Shown: positions 11,701 to 22,487 of the stretch, one piece after another
Numbering within the stretch: the stretch's first letter is position 1
Layout: each line of letters starts with the position of its first letter
NCBI GenBank assembly: GCA_026936335.1
Contig: JAPMXV010000016.1
Span: 1-64,000, forward strand
Length of the DNA stretch: 64,000 nucleotides
DNA from: Mantamonas sphyraenae
Lineage: Eukaryota > CRuMs > Mantamonadidae
Reading direction: 5' to 3'
Translations under genes and position numbers: made by a program
Notes under the pieces: model-generated
Told to the model about the DNA's origin: nothing
Databases searched by the model: none
What the model saw: only the letters and a program-made list of their open reading frames with translations

Positions 11701-14700
11701 ACGCAACTGTCCTGCTCCGTGTGGACGACCACAGGCACAGAGTCAAAGAAGCGCGTGGACATCGAACTGGCTGGTGGCATGGTCAACGGCGACGCGAGCT
11801 TTGGCGTGCCGCGTGTGGCGTTCAAACTGAGCAACACAGGCTCGGACGGCAAGCTGGTTGTGAGCGGCGAGGCAGACGTGACTCTGCTGGGCCGCAAGCT
11901 GAAGGCTGGCCTGACGTACACGGACAAGACGCTGACTGCACGTGTGAGTGGCCACGAAACGCCACTCGTGGCGGTGGGCGAGACGCAAGTGTCGCTTGGT
12001 GACCTGGAGGTGGTTATCATGACGCAGAGCAAAGCAGTGAGCGTCAAGGGCGGCGTTGTGTTGACGCTGGCTGGCCTGGACAAGAAGGTGCCTCTTGGGC
12101 TCAACCTGGACGGTGCGACGGGCAAGCTGAAGCTGAGCCGATCGGATTCTGCAGGCGTGGTGTCGTACATGGGTGTGTCTGTGACGAGTGTTGGAGTGGA
12201 TGTGGAGGTGACCAAGGCCAAGGTGTCGACGCTAAAGGTGCATCTGGGTGGCAAAGCGACGCTGGGCGTGGTCGCGCTTACGGACGTGCAGCTCGTCGTG
12301 GACATCGCCAGTGGCGCACCGCTTTCGATTGCGGGCACTGCCCATCTCAAGGTGGACAACCCTCAAATCTCGTTGCCTGTGCAGGTGTCCAGCTCGGTGG
12401 GAGCCAAGGCCTCGGCCCTGGCCTTCCACGCTTCCAACGACAACGGACTGATTGTCTACGGCGGCGTCAAGATGACGCAACTGTCCTGCTCCGTGTGGAC
12501 GACCACAGGCACAGAGTCAAAGAAGCGCGTGGACATCGAACTGGCTGGTGGCATGGTCAACGGCGACGCGAGCTTTGGCGTGCCGCGTGTGGCGTTCAAA
12601 CTGAGCAACACAGGCTCGGACGGCAAGCTGGTTGTGAGCGGCGAGGCAGACGTGACTCTGCTGGGCCGCAAGCTGAAGGCTGGCCTGACGTACACGGACA
12701 AGACGCTGACCGCACGCGTGAGTGGCCACGAAACGCCACTCGTGGCGGTGGGCGAGACGCAAGTGTCGCTTGGTGACCTGGAGGTGGTTATCATGACGCA
12801 GAGCAAAGCAGTGAGCGTCAAGGGCGGCGTTGTGTTGACGCTGGCTGGCCTGGACAAGAAGGTGCCTCTTGGGCTCAGCCTGGATGGTGCGACGGGCAAG
12901 CTGAAGCTAAGCCGATCGGATTCTGCAGGCGTGGTGTCGTACATGGGTGTGTCTGTGACGAGTGTGGGAGTGGATGTGGAGGTGACCAAGGCCAAGGTGT
13001 CGACGCTAAAGGTGCATCTGGGTGGCAAAGCGACGCTGGGCGTGGTCGCGCTTACGGACGTGCAGCTCGTCGTGGACATCGCCAGTGGCGCAAAGACTGT
13101 TTCTGTGTCCGGATCGGCGACGTTTGACTTTGCCAGCAAGGTCTCCGGCCAGGCTGCCATTGCCCTGGCTCGATCTCGCGGTGCACAGTCACTGATCGTC
13201 ACCGTCAATCGCATGCAGACTCGGAAGCTGGCCACCCTCCCTGGTGTGGGAAGCCTCGACCTGAATTCTCTTCTCTTCACGCACACACGCTCCTCCACCG
13301 GGAAGCCTGTGTGGTCTATCTCCGGTGAGGCCGCTCTCTCGCTCGACTTTGTCCCGGAGCCCCTTCAACTTGCCGTTTCCATGGACACTGCCTCCAAGTC
13401 CGTCACCCTTGTTGCCAACAAGGACAGCGGCTCCGTTAAGCTTCGCTCAGCCTATGTCACCCTTGGCACGACCTCTCTGGACGCGCGTCTGTCCCTCGCC
13501 TTCCCCATCAAGGACAACATTGCCTTTGACGCGCTTGATCTTCAGGTCACCGCGTCAAAGCAACACACCGTGGCCAAGGGCTCCTGCAAGCTCGCTTTGT
13601 TTGGAAGCGCAATCTCTGCTTCGGTGGCCATCAGCCAATCCCATCGTGGTGGCCAAAAGATGTCCGAGATCCATCTCAGCGCGGGTGCCCCAACCTCGTC
13701 CTCCGCCTCTCGTCCCTTGATTTCACTTGATGGCGTCGCTTCCGTCTCTGTGCACAAGCTTGCTGCCGTCGTCCGTCGCCAGACTGCCAAGACATCGTTC
13801 GAGCTCTCTGGTGAAGTCGGTGCAAAGGTCGACATTCTTGGCGACAAGCAGTTTGTCCTTGGCATGGCGTACAACTCTTCCTCGCGCAAGATCGTGTTCC
13901 CCTGTGTCACCTCTCGTGGCAACAACTGTCCCTCGCTTCCTGCAAACATCTTTGCATCCCTGAAACACGACAAGCTGCCCACAATTTCGTCCGCCATCCA
14001 ACACTTTTCCCTGGACAAGGCCACCGGTCTCACTCTCCATGGTGTGCTCCAGGTTCAAGACGTGCAACCTCCACTCGACAAGTTGCTCAACCTCAAACTG
14101 ACCTTTGCTGGCTCTGTTTCGGCAAAGGGTCTCTCGTTGACCCTCACAGCCGAACACCCGGAAATCGTCGTGGACATTCCAGACATTCCGCTTCCGGCAG
14201 GCAAGGCAATCCCGCTTGGCCGCACGGCAATCCGCTTCGAAAGGGGCCACATGCAGCTCGATCGCAAGGGCGTCTCCTTCTCCCTGCGTGCCTCTGTCGG
14301 CTTGCCCGCACGCCTCAACTACGTGTTTACCGTTGACCGCAGCGACGGACGATCGTCCACCGACTTTCGATCCTGCTGCAATCCCAACGCAAAATGGTGC
14401 TCACCGCGCACACAGACCACGTGCACCCCAAAGTTCAACCCCATTCAAACCTACGACGGCTCTGCAGACAGTCTCGTCGGCCTCGAGATCGGCTTCAGCA
14501 TTCAGGATGGCCTCTTTGGCAAGCTCTTCAGCACACCATTCACGTTTCTCAAACTCGTCACCGTCGACGACATCCCCTGGTTTGACCTCAATCTTCCCGG
14601 CGTCGGACAGGTTATGTTTCAGTCGCCCGACTTTGCTTTTGACGTCAAGTCCATGATGTTCAAGGCCAAAGGCTCGATTCGCATGCGCAACCTCAGGCTT

Positions 14701-17700
14701 CCGCTGTGGCCGATCAAAAAGGTCCTTGAAGCCACCGGAGGCGACGCCATGGCGAAACCCTTGCCAGATTCGGTCTCTCTTATGTCCTTTGACCTGAACA
14801 AGGGTGGTGAATTTGGCAAGAACCTGATTGATGTCCTAACTGCTGTCTCGCCTGCAAAGATCCCGCCTGCGCTCGTTGATCTCATCGGCTTGTCCTTCCG
14901 TGTCGTCGACACCTCCAAGCTTCCTGACGCCATGCGTGACTACCTGCGCGTCGAGGTTCCCCAGGACACCGCCTTTGACATCGCCATCGGCATGGACTCG
15001 TCCCTTGTCTTTGATCTCAAGTTTGCAGAGAACCCATTGCGCGTCCTCATCCCAACGGGCCCTGGCGTGATTACAGGTATCACCTTGAGCCACATTGGCC
15101 TCGGCGAAGTCCTCTTTGGCCAAGCTCTGCTTTCCAAGACCACGTTCTCCATCACCATGTTCAATCTCGCCGAGATAGCCTTGAGCTGGGTGTTGCCCAA
15201 GCCCAGTCTCACCGGAGACCGCTGCAAAAAGGCGTTTCCCCCCGTCAAATGCCTGGGCTTTGCCAACACAAAGGTCGAGCAGACCATTTCCATGGACGAC
15301 CTCTGGATCTTTTGGTTCTACCAGGCCGGTGTGCCTATTCCTGTGCCTGCGTTCCACAATCACCTGTTGTTCAAGTACCACAACATCCTAGGGGCACACT
15401 TTGAGACCGGCACGGAACTTCCCTTGCCTGCCGCAAACGTCGGAGGCCTGTTCAAGCTCGCCCCGGACATGCTTTCCTTTTTCACCGACAAGAAGGCACG
15501 CATGCCCGAAAAGCTCCCAGATGGACTCTCGCTGCGCTTTTCCGTGCGCAACACTCGTCTCGAGCTGCCCCAGTTTCTGGGAAGCTACCGGCTGGGAAGC
15601 AAGCCAAGCGAAAAGCATCTGTTCAGTGTGTCGGCCTGGGACGTGTTTGCAAAAGCTGCCAACGCCGTCAAGCACGTCAGTGTGAGCGGCTTGGTGTCTT
15701 TAGTGCCCCTCAAGTTCCGCAGCGGCACCTTGTCCATGCGTGTGCTCGACTGGCAGCTTGCAAAGGCCTCCTTTGCACTTGTCAACGTGGCCGAATGGAC
15801 GAAACTGGTCAAGGCCAAGTCCTCGTCCTCAGACTTTTTGCGTGAGCTTCATAGCTTACCAAAAGACCAACGCCACGAATTGCTGGCCATCATTCCTTCA
15901 AACCGCAAGGTGTCCAAGAAGGCCAGCGATTGGTCCTTTGTCACCGTCATCCTCGGTAAGCTGGACATTCCCAACGTCATGTCGCTGCGCACCCAACTGG
16001 CAGTCGGTGCCGTTCCCTCAGACGGCATTGAGGCGGGTCTCGGTTTGCGCATGGACGCACAGTTCTTGCAGGCGTTTGAGCTCATGATCAAGGGCTACAC
16101 CAAGGTGCGCCTGGTCAAGGGTCAGCCCGTCCTCTTCAAGCTTCACGGAGGCATCCGCGTTGCGATGAATGGCGATGATGTTGTCACTGGAACCGCGTAC
16201 CTCGATTCCACAACGGGCATTGGTGTGGACGCATCCATCCGCTTGTTTGATCTGCGCAAGCACGGCTTCTCCATTCGAGGCCGCGTGCGCGGAGAAATCT
16301 CCAAGAAGAGGTTTGCCTTGGAGGGTAGCACGCGCGTGGCTGTACGCGGCTTTCCGCTGGCGCAAGCGCTGATCCAGGGCAACTTTGCCATGACACACGA
16401 GTCTCTGTCGTTGAAGGGTACGTTCATGGGCAAGAAGGCCGACTTTGACGTCCACGTCAAGAAAGGCTTGCGCGCAGACATGTCTGCGTTTGGTATCAAG
16501 AACGTCCTCTACTTTGCCGGCCGCAGCAAATACGGTGGGCCCATGGTACGCGTGGGACGCCCCGGCCTTGAGCTGAGTGTCCACGCCACCGTCCTCCAAG
16601 TCACAGGCAAAGCCGACATGAAGATCACCAATCAAGGTTCTTTTGTCAAGCTCGAGGGCAACGTGATGGGCAACGACATGCTGCAGGCCAGTCTGCACCT
16701 GGAAACGCCCCAGCAGATCTACAACCCCGTTGGCGCAAGGGTGTTGGCTACAGCCAAGTTTGGCAACGGCAAGGTGCTCAAAATGTTCAAGACGATCTAC
16801 GATGCCGCACGCAAGGTGGCACAGGTGGCCGCAGGAGCAGCGCGTACTGCGCTGGAGGCAGCAAAGTTCAGCTATGAAGCCTTCAAGAAGGGTGTCCAAG
16901 CTGCCTACGACGCTGCAAAGGCCGCTCTCAAGGTGGCCAAGAGTGGATTGGACACGTTCGCAGGCGTCATGCGTGGCATGGGACTCTACAATGGCGGCGG
17001 CAGCGGCAGCGGCGGCCCCAAAAAGATTTCCAAGGCCGAGCTGGACAAGCTCATGAAGGCCCGCGGCTTGCGCGACGACCAAGGTCCCAACAGCGTTTAC
17101 GGCGAGGATGTTGTCCACAACAACGTGCATGGTTGTGAACTGTGGCGATATCACACTCGGAACGGTGACGAGTCGCAATGCCCCAGCGCGGAGGAGCTGC
17201 ACGACATGGGATACGGCATGTCACCCGCAGAAGCCGCTCGCCATGTGCGCGACGCAGACGAATTGCCCTGGTTGCGAAAACACCTGGCCAACATCGACGC
17301 ACATGTTCGCGCCATCGACGCGCTGGAAACCGAGCAAGTCGAACGCATGCTCGCCAAACTGGACGTGCGACGCAAGGCTGTGGCGCATCTCATTCACGTT
17401 GGCAAAGAGCGTGGCGAAGTGGGCCCCATCATGCAGTGGCTTCACGATCAGCAACAGATGATCAACGCTGGATCCCTTGCTGACGCCGAGGACGTCGACT
17501 TTGCTTCTGATACGTCACTGCTTGACCCCAGCAGCGAAGACGACACCATCAACAGTGACATCGACGACAACGGCTCGGATGACGAAGAAGTGCAGGAAGC
17601 CCATGCGAACCCTACCCAATGGATTTCGGAGGACGACGAAATCGTGGAAGAGCAAGAGATTGACCTTGAGGACGATGACGAACTGTTCGGCCGCAGACGC

Positions 17701-19638
17701 AGACGCAGGCGAAGGCGCCGCCGCCGCCGCCGAGGGTTCTGGGGACGCGTAAGCCGTGGCATCAGCAAAACGGCACGATCGGTGGGCCGTGGCATCAGCC
17801 GAGCTGCAAAGTCCGTGGGACGTGCCGTTCGAACTGTGGTGAGTGCTCTCAACCCGAAAGAGATCCTGAAGCGAGCAAAGAAGAAGCTGAAGGAGGGCAG
17901 CACAGCGATTGGCAATTTCATCAAAATCCTCAAGCCTGTCAAGTGGGCTTGGGATGCTCTGAAGAAGTTTGTCAAGGTGCTGATCGACGGCATGGAAAAG
18001 GGCGTGTCCCTGGCGCAAAAAGGCGTGGACGAAATCAAGCACAGCATCGATGCATTCCGACGCAAGGCAGGCATCGAGGAGTTGACCGAGAAGGTGGAAG
18101 GTCTTGTCAAGTTCATGGAGGACTTCCCACGCCTGGAAATCCGTACACTCGAGTTTGAGGCGTCCATGAACCGCATCCTGGACGCGGCTGTGGCGTTTCG
18201 CTTTGCACTGGATCTGGTCACTGACAACAAGGGCAGAGAAACCTACCAGCAGGAGTTCAAGGTGCGCATGAATTCGCTGGCTTCTGACCTCGTGCAGCTG
18301 ATGCACACTGCGTTTGACGACATCAAGGACTTTGTCATGGGCAACGGCAACGCTGTACGCAAGCGCAAGCAAGAGGGCGAACGTTGCTCAAACAACTTGG
18401 ATTGCTTTTCATTTGTGTGTGCTCGCCGCCAAGGCTTGCACCGCGTGTGTGTGAGCAAGGCAGGCATGGAAGCTGGCGAGTACTGCGACGTGAGCGCTCC
18501 TCGATGCGCACATGGCCTAGCGTGCGCACCTGACGCAGCAAACAACAAGCGAGCTCGCTGCGTGCTTCCCGCGTACTCTGAGTGCTCAGAGGGCAATCAG
18601 TGCTCGTCGGGCAAGTGCTCTACCTTGCTCAAGTTGTGTGTGCCAAAGACGGGCTTTGCGCTCGGCGAAGCTTGCGACAGCAGTGTCGAGTGTGCTTCAG
18701 GTCTTGAATGTTTCAAGAGGAGCGCAGGCGCGAATTCCATGACATGTCAGGCTCCCACCAAGCGTCAAGCAAACGCCCTCACAGACGGCGACCGCATCCG
18801 CTTGCGACTTGCAACTACGACGAGCGTACTCAAGGTGAAGGCCAAGGGCACCATCTTGAGCGCAGGCACTGCCCAAGACAGCACTGCAGACGAGCGTACC
18901 TGGTTCAGAGTCGTGGGTGTGGACGCAAAGCACGTCTGCCTGCAGCAAGCAAACGGCAAGTATGTGGGCGTCGTGGGCAGCGACGCCGTTCGCGCAGATG
19001 TGCTTGAATGTCCCACCAATCCGCGGGCACAGTGGGCGTGGCGATCAGTTGGCACGACCTTGGTCATGCTCAAAAACCGTGCGACCCAGGGCATCCTTGG
19101 TGTGTCGACGCAAGATCCAACCATAGTCCATGGCAGCGCGACGCAGACCAAACGCATGCTGTTTGCGGTTCTCCGTGCTCATCGTGATCTGCGTGGAGGT
19201 GACCGTGTTGCGTTGCAATTCTCGGTTGGGACAACGTCGCGCTGGTTGGCTCCTGCGAATGATCGCCTGACCCTGAGCTCCAAGTCGCACACCTTTGCCG
19301 TAGTCGAAACCTCTTCTGGGGAGCTGGCCTTCAAGGACGACACGGGACACTATGTGCGGTTCGAACCGTCCGGTAAGGTGTTGCTGCGTGGAGGAACAGA
19401 GATCAAGAGGAGCGCGCTCTTCAATGTGCTCCCTGTGGGTGAGGACGAGTCTGCGGTGCAGCTCGTTGCAGCCGACAGCAAGGAGACCATTGGAACGACC
19501 AAGGACAACAAGGTGGGTGCAGTGGACAGTGCCACCGCCCCTGCAGTGCACGTTTTCCGACGCACCACAAGCGATGCAGCACAGGTCCAGGCCGCCGAAC
19601 GCACCTGTGGAACGCAGGGCAAATGTCCAGGGTGGTGA
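8708..19638 (+). CDS. Giant secreted repeat protein with beta-trefoil-like C terminus
   Basis: Exons inferred at 8708-8804 and 9050-19638 (intron 8805-9049, GTACGT...CTCTCCAG, phase 1), about 3,561 residues. Exon 1 is a signal peptide (MSGFKPSN, then a Leu/Val/Cys core). Residues about 350-1380 are four nearly identical 258-residue repeats of predicted beta-strand character. Then follow more beta-rich sequence, Ala/Lys helices (about 16780-17000), an acidic stretch, 14 arginines in a row (17689-17733), cationic amphipathic helices, a cysteine-rich region (about 18380-18760) with C..N.DC-type modules, and a tail with two or three fascin/beta-trefoil-like repeats (GDRIRLRL, GKYVGV, GDRVALQF). 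Likely extracellular or surface-exposed. The beta-rich body recalls large lipid-transfer or adhesin proteins, but I cannot assign a family. The 10.6-kb second exon has no interruption. Confidence 0.8.
10002..13092 (+). repeat. Four 774-bp near-identical tandem repeats
   Basis: Units start at 10002, 10776, 11550 and 12324 (period 774 bp, 258 codons); the last is cut off near 13092. Copies differ by only scattered, mostly silent substitutions (for example GTTGTCAGC versus GTTGTGAGC near 10311). The codons of the repeats are rich in CTG and GTG, unlike the CTC/CTT-rich coding sequence just downstream. This indicates very recent amplification or ongoing homogenisation. Confidence 0.95.
17510..17900 (+). 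other. Acidic tract, Arg14 run and cationic amphipathic segment
   Basis: Inside the giant secreted protein, a Glu/Asp-rich stretch (17520-17680) is followed directly by G-R14-G-F-W (about 17686-17740) and then by Arg/Lys/Ser/Gly amphipathic helices with repeated GR.ISR and SVGR motifs up to about 17900. An acidic pro-segment, a multibasic run and a cationic helix is the layout seen in precursors cleaved by furin-type proteases. No cleavage is demonstrated. Confidence 0.6.
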
Positions 19639-19739
19639 AAAGTACCGAGATTCTTGTATTGGGGAAGGCTGGAAAAGCGCGCGAGCGTGTGTGCGTGTGT
19701 GCGTCACGTCACGCAAACTCCGCAAACTCCAATCAAAAC

Positions 19740-20458
19740 TCACCCGAGCACACTTTTCAGCTCCTCCTCCAACCCTGCATCCACCGCATAATCCATCACA
19801 CTCCTCCCCCATTTATCCTGCGCCTCCACGTCAGCACCAGCATCCACCAACGCCTTCAAGTGCACCGCGTTCTTTTGCTCCAGCGAGTACATCAGCGCCG
19901 TCTTGCTCCACTTGTCCGCTGCGTTGACGTCCGCGCCAGCCTCCAAAAGCGACGTCACCACACCTGCTTCCTCCGAGATGACCCCTGCGTGAAGCGCAGT
20001 CTCCTCCATGTTTGCCTTGACGCCCACGTCCGCGCCGTTGGCCAGCAGCGCATCCACGCTTTCTTTCCACCCGGCGCTCGCCGCCACATGCAGCGCCGTC
20101 TGCCCTGCGCAGTCCGCCAGCCCCAACGTGGCTCCCCCCGCCAGCAGCGCCTTCACACACCCAGCGTTTGACGCGCACATCAGCGCGGTGCGCTCCATCC
20201 CGTTTTGCTTGTCTGCCGTTGCTCCTGCTTCCAACAGCTTCGTCACCACCTCCTCATACCCAGTCTGGGCCGCACTCATCAACGCCGTCCGATCAAACTT
20301 GTCCACCGCATCCAGATCTGCCTCCGCTCCTGCCAGCTCCGCCACCTTGTCTGCCCATCCCTCAACGATCGCTTGTCTCTGCTCCCACCCGTGTCAGCCT
20401 TCCCTCTTGCCGCCCTTCCCTACCCACCAACCCATCAACCCACCAATTCCTCGCTCAT
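19740..20458 (-). CDS. Ankyrin-repeat protein
   Basis: Two exons inferred on the reverse strand: 20444-20458 (just MSEEL) and 19740-20378, with a 65-bp intron 20379-20443 (GTGGGT...GGCTGACACGGG...GAGCAG, phase 0); 217 residues. Almost the whole protein is a stack of about five ankyrin repeats with canonical DKFDRTALM, GQTALHVAA and DKWSKTALM starts. There is no catalytic domain or transmembrane segment, so it is probably a soluble protein-interaction module. A second CTGACA...CCAG acceptor-like motif lies immediately upstream of the start codon (near 20470), so an additional 5' UTR intron is possible. Confidence 0.8.
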
Positions 20459-20516
20459 CTCCTGGTTCCCTGTCAGAAAAAGGTTTGAATTGCCTCCAAC
20501 CCCGCACCAAAACCAA

Positions 20517-22337
20517 TCACCTGCTTCTCCGCCTCACCCTCAACCCCTTCCTCACATCCGTCCCACTGCTCGTTCGCATCACACTCTTCCTCCTCTTCCC
20601 ACCCAGCTTTGTGAACCAGCGCCTACCCTTCCCCTTGGCCGTCTTTCCTCCTTCCTCCTCCTCCTCCTCCCCTTCCTCCCCGTCCCCGTCCCCGGCAATC
20701 TCCTCCTTTTTCCCCTCCACGTACGCCCGATTTGCCGCCGTTAGACGCCCAGGCATCTTTTCCGCCAGCGACACAAGGTTGTCCAGCAGCGCAACCACCT
20801 CCTCGGGCTCCAGCGCGTTGATCACCGTCATCTTTTCCACAAAGTCCACCGCTTCTCTGAACGAGCACCCAAAGTTCAACATGTTGTACCCAAACGACCC
20901 CAACTGCCCAAACGCAATGTTCTTTTCCATGAACGACCGGTTCGCCAGCGACTCTTCATCCAGCTCCTTCCACCGCTGCTGCTCCAGCCCGGATTTCTGC
21001 CGCTCCTTGTTCATCGACAGGAAGAACGTTTCGTTCCAGAAGCGTGTGTTGTGGAAAATCTCCAGCCCGTTCACCTGCGTCTGCACAAACTCGTTCTCCC
21101 CGTCTTCCTCCCGCTGCCGATAAAACGTGATTGCCATGTGCATCGTCCGCATCGCCGTCAGATAGTCCTCCTCCCGGTCGCTTGCGCTCAACGCCACCCG
21201 AAACACCTTTGCCAGCCCAAAGAAGCTCCTGCTCGACACTTCCATCTCCTCTGACCGGTGCTCGTCCAGCATGTCTGCCAGTTCCCGACGAAACTCGGCG
21301 CTTTGGTTGCACAGATGCAGAAACGGCCCAATCTCCTCATCCTCAATGTTCCCTTCCTCCTCGTCCCCGTCTCCAAACAGCAGCTCCATGCACGCCGCCG
21401 CTTTCACCACCGCCGTGTCTGCATCCAAGTCCAACGCCTCGTCCCGCTCCGCCTGCAAAATCGCCAGCTCGTCCACGCTCAAATCCACGCGTGGGCCCGC
21501 CTCACCCTCGTCTTCCTCCAGAGCGTCTTTCTCAAACTGCAGGCTCGCCATCGACCCTTCCTCCAGTCCGTGAATCCTCCCCATCTTTTCCACAAACCCG
21601 TTCACCGTGTCCACCTCCACCCCATACCCCACCATCGTCAGCCCAAACTGGCCCAGTTGTGCAAAAGCCACGTTCTTTTCCAGTTCCATGATCTGTGCCT
21701 TTTCCTCCGCCTCCAGGTCGCTCCACCCCGGCGCATTCAGTCCGTTTCGCGTCCGTTCCTCCTCCATTTTGTCTGCCAACCCCACGTGTCAGCCTCTCTG
21801 CGTCCCTCGACTTTCCCCATTCTCTCCCGCTTCCCACCTCCTCCTCGCCCCCCCTCCCTTCCACCCCTCCCCGTGCAACAACTCACTAAAGAAACTCTCC
21901 AGCCAAAAGCTTTCGCTCCGCAGCAGCTCGTGCGCACGCAGCCGCTCCTGCACATAAACTCTCCGCTGCCTCTTTGCACACGTCATAAACACGCTCGTGC
22001 CTGTCAGCAGCAAATGATATGCACTCGTGTACGTTTTCGCCGACCCACTTGCGTGGACATGCTCCAAACTCTCCCTGTACATCGCCACCACCGTCTCAAA
22101 CAGCTCCCCGTCCACCTCTACTCCTCCGCCCCGTCTCGACTCAATCTCCTCTGCAAAGCGCAAGCGAAACACGTCATTCAACGCAAGCAGTTCCCTGCAC
22201 TCCTCCGCCACTTCTGCAAATCCGTCCCCGCGGCCTTCCAGCACGCGCCCTGCACACCTTTCTGCATACTCCAGTAGCCCGTCCACCGTCCACCCAACCG
22301 GTGGTGCCCGCGGTGCCCCTCCCCCATCGCTCGACAT
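20517..22337 (-). CDS. Duplicated all-helical protein of unknown function
   Basis: Exons inferred at 21887-22337 and 20517-21772, intron 21773-21886 (GTGAGT...CTGACACG...GGCAG, phase 1), about 568 residues. The splice is supported by an internal duplication: the junction gives FWLESFFNKMEEERTRNGL, which lines up with FWNETFFLSMNKERQKSGL later in the protein. Two copies of a roughly 200-residue helical domain follow one another, each with an EKN.AF.QLG.FG core and a FVEKM motif, separated by an acidic stretch. The C terminus is acidic, then basic (RRWFTKLGGKRRKS). I do not recognise the domain. It is on the same strand as its neighbours with about 60 and 150 bp spacing. Confidence 0.72.
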
Positions 22338-22487
22338 GTTCCTTCCACGATCAAAGAATGGACCTGGTTTTCTGCTGCCTCCATTCGGGTTGCAAACACC
22401 CCCAAACACCCCCCCCCCGCACAACCGTACCACCATCCGCACCTCTGGTCACACACCCTCCCCCCCCTCCCCCCCAAACACCCCCCT

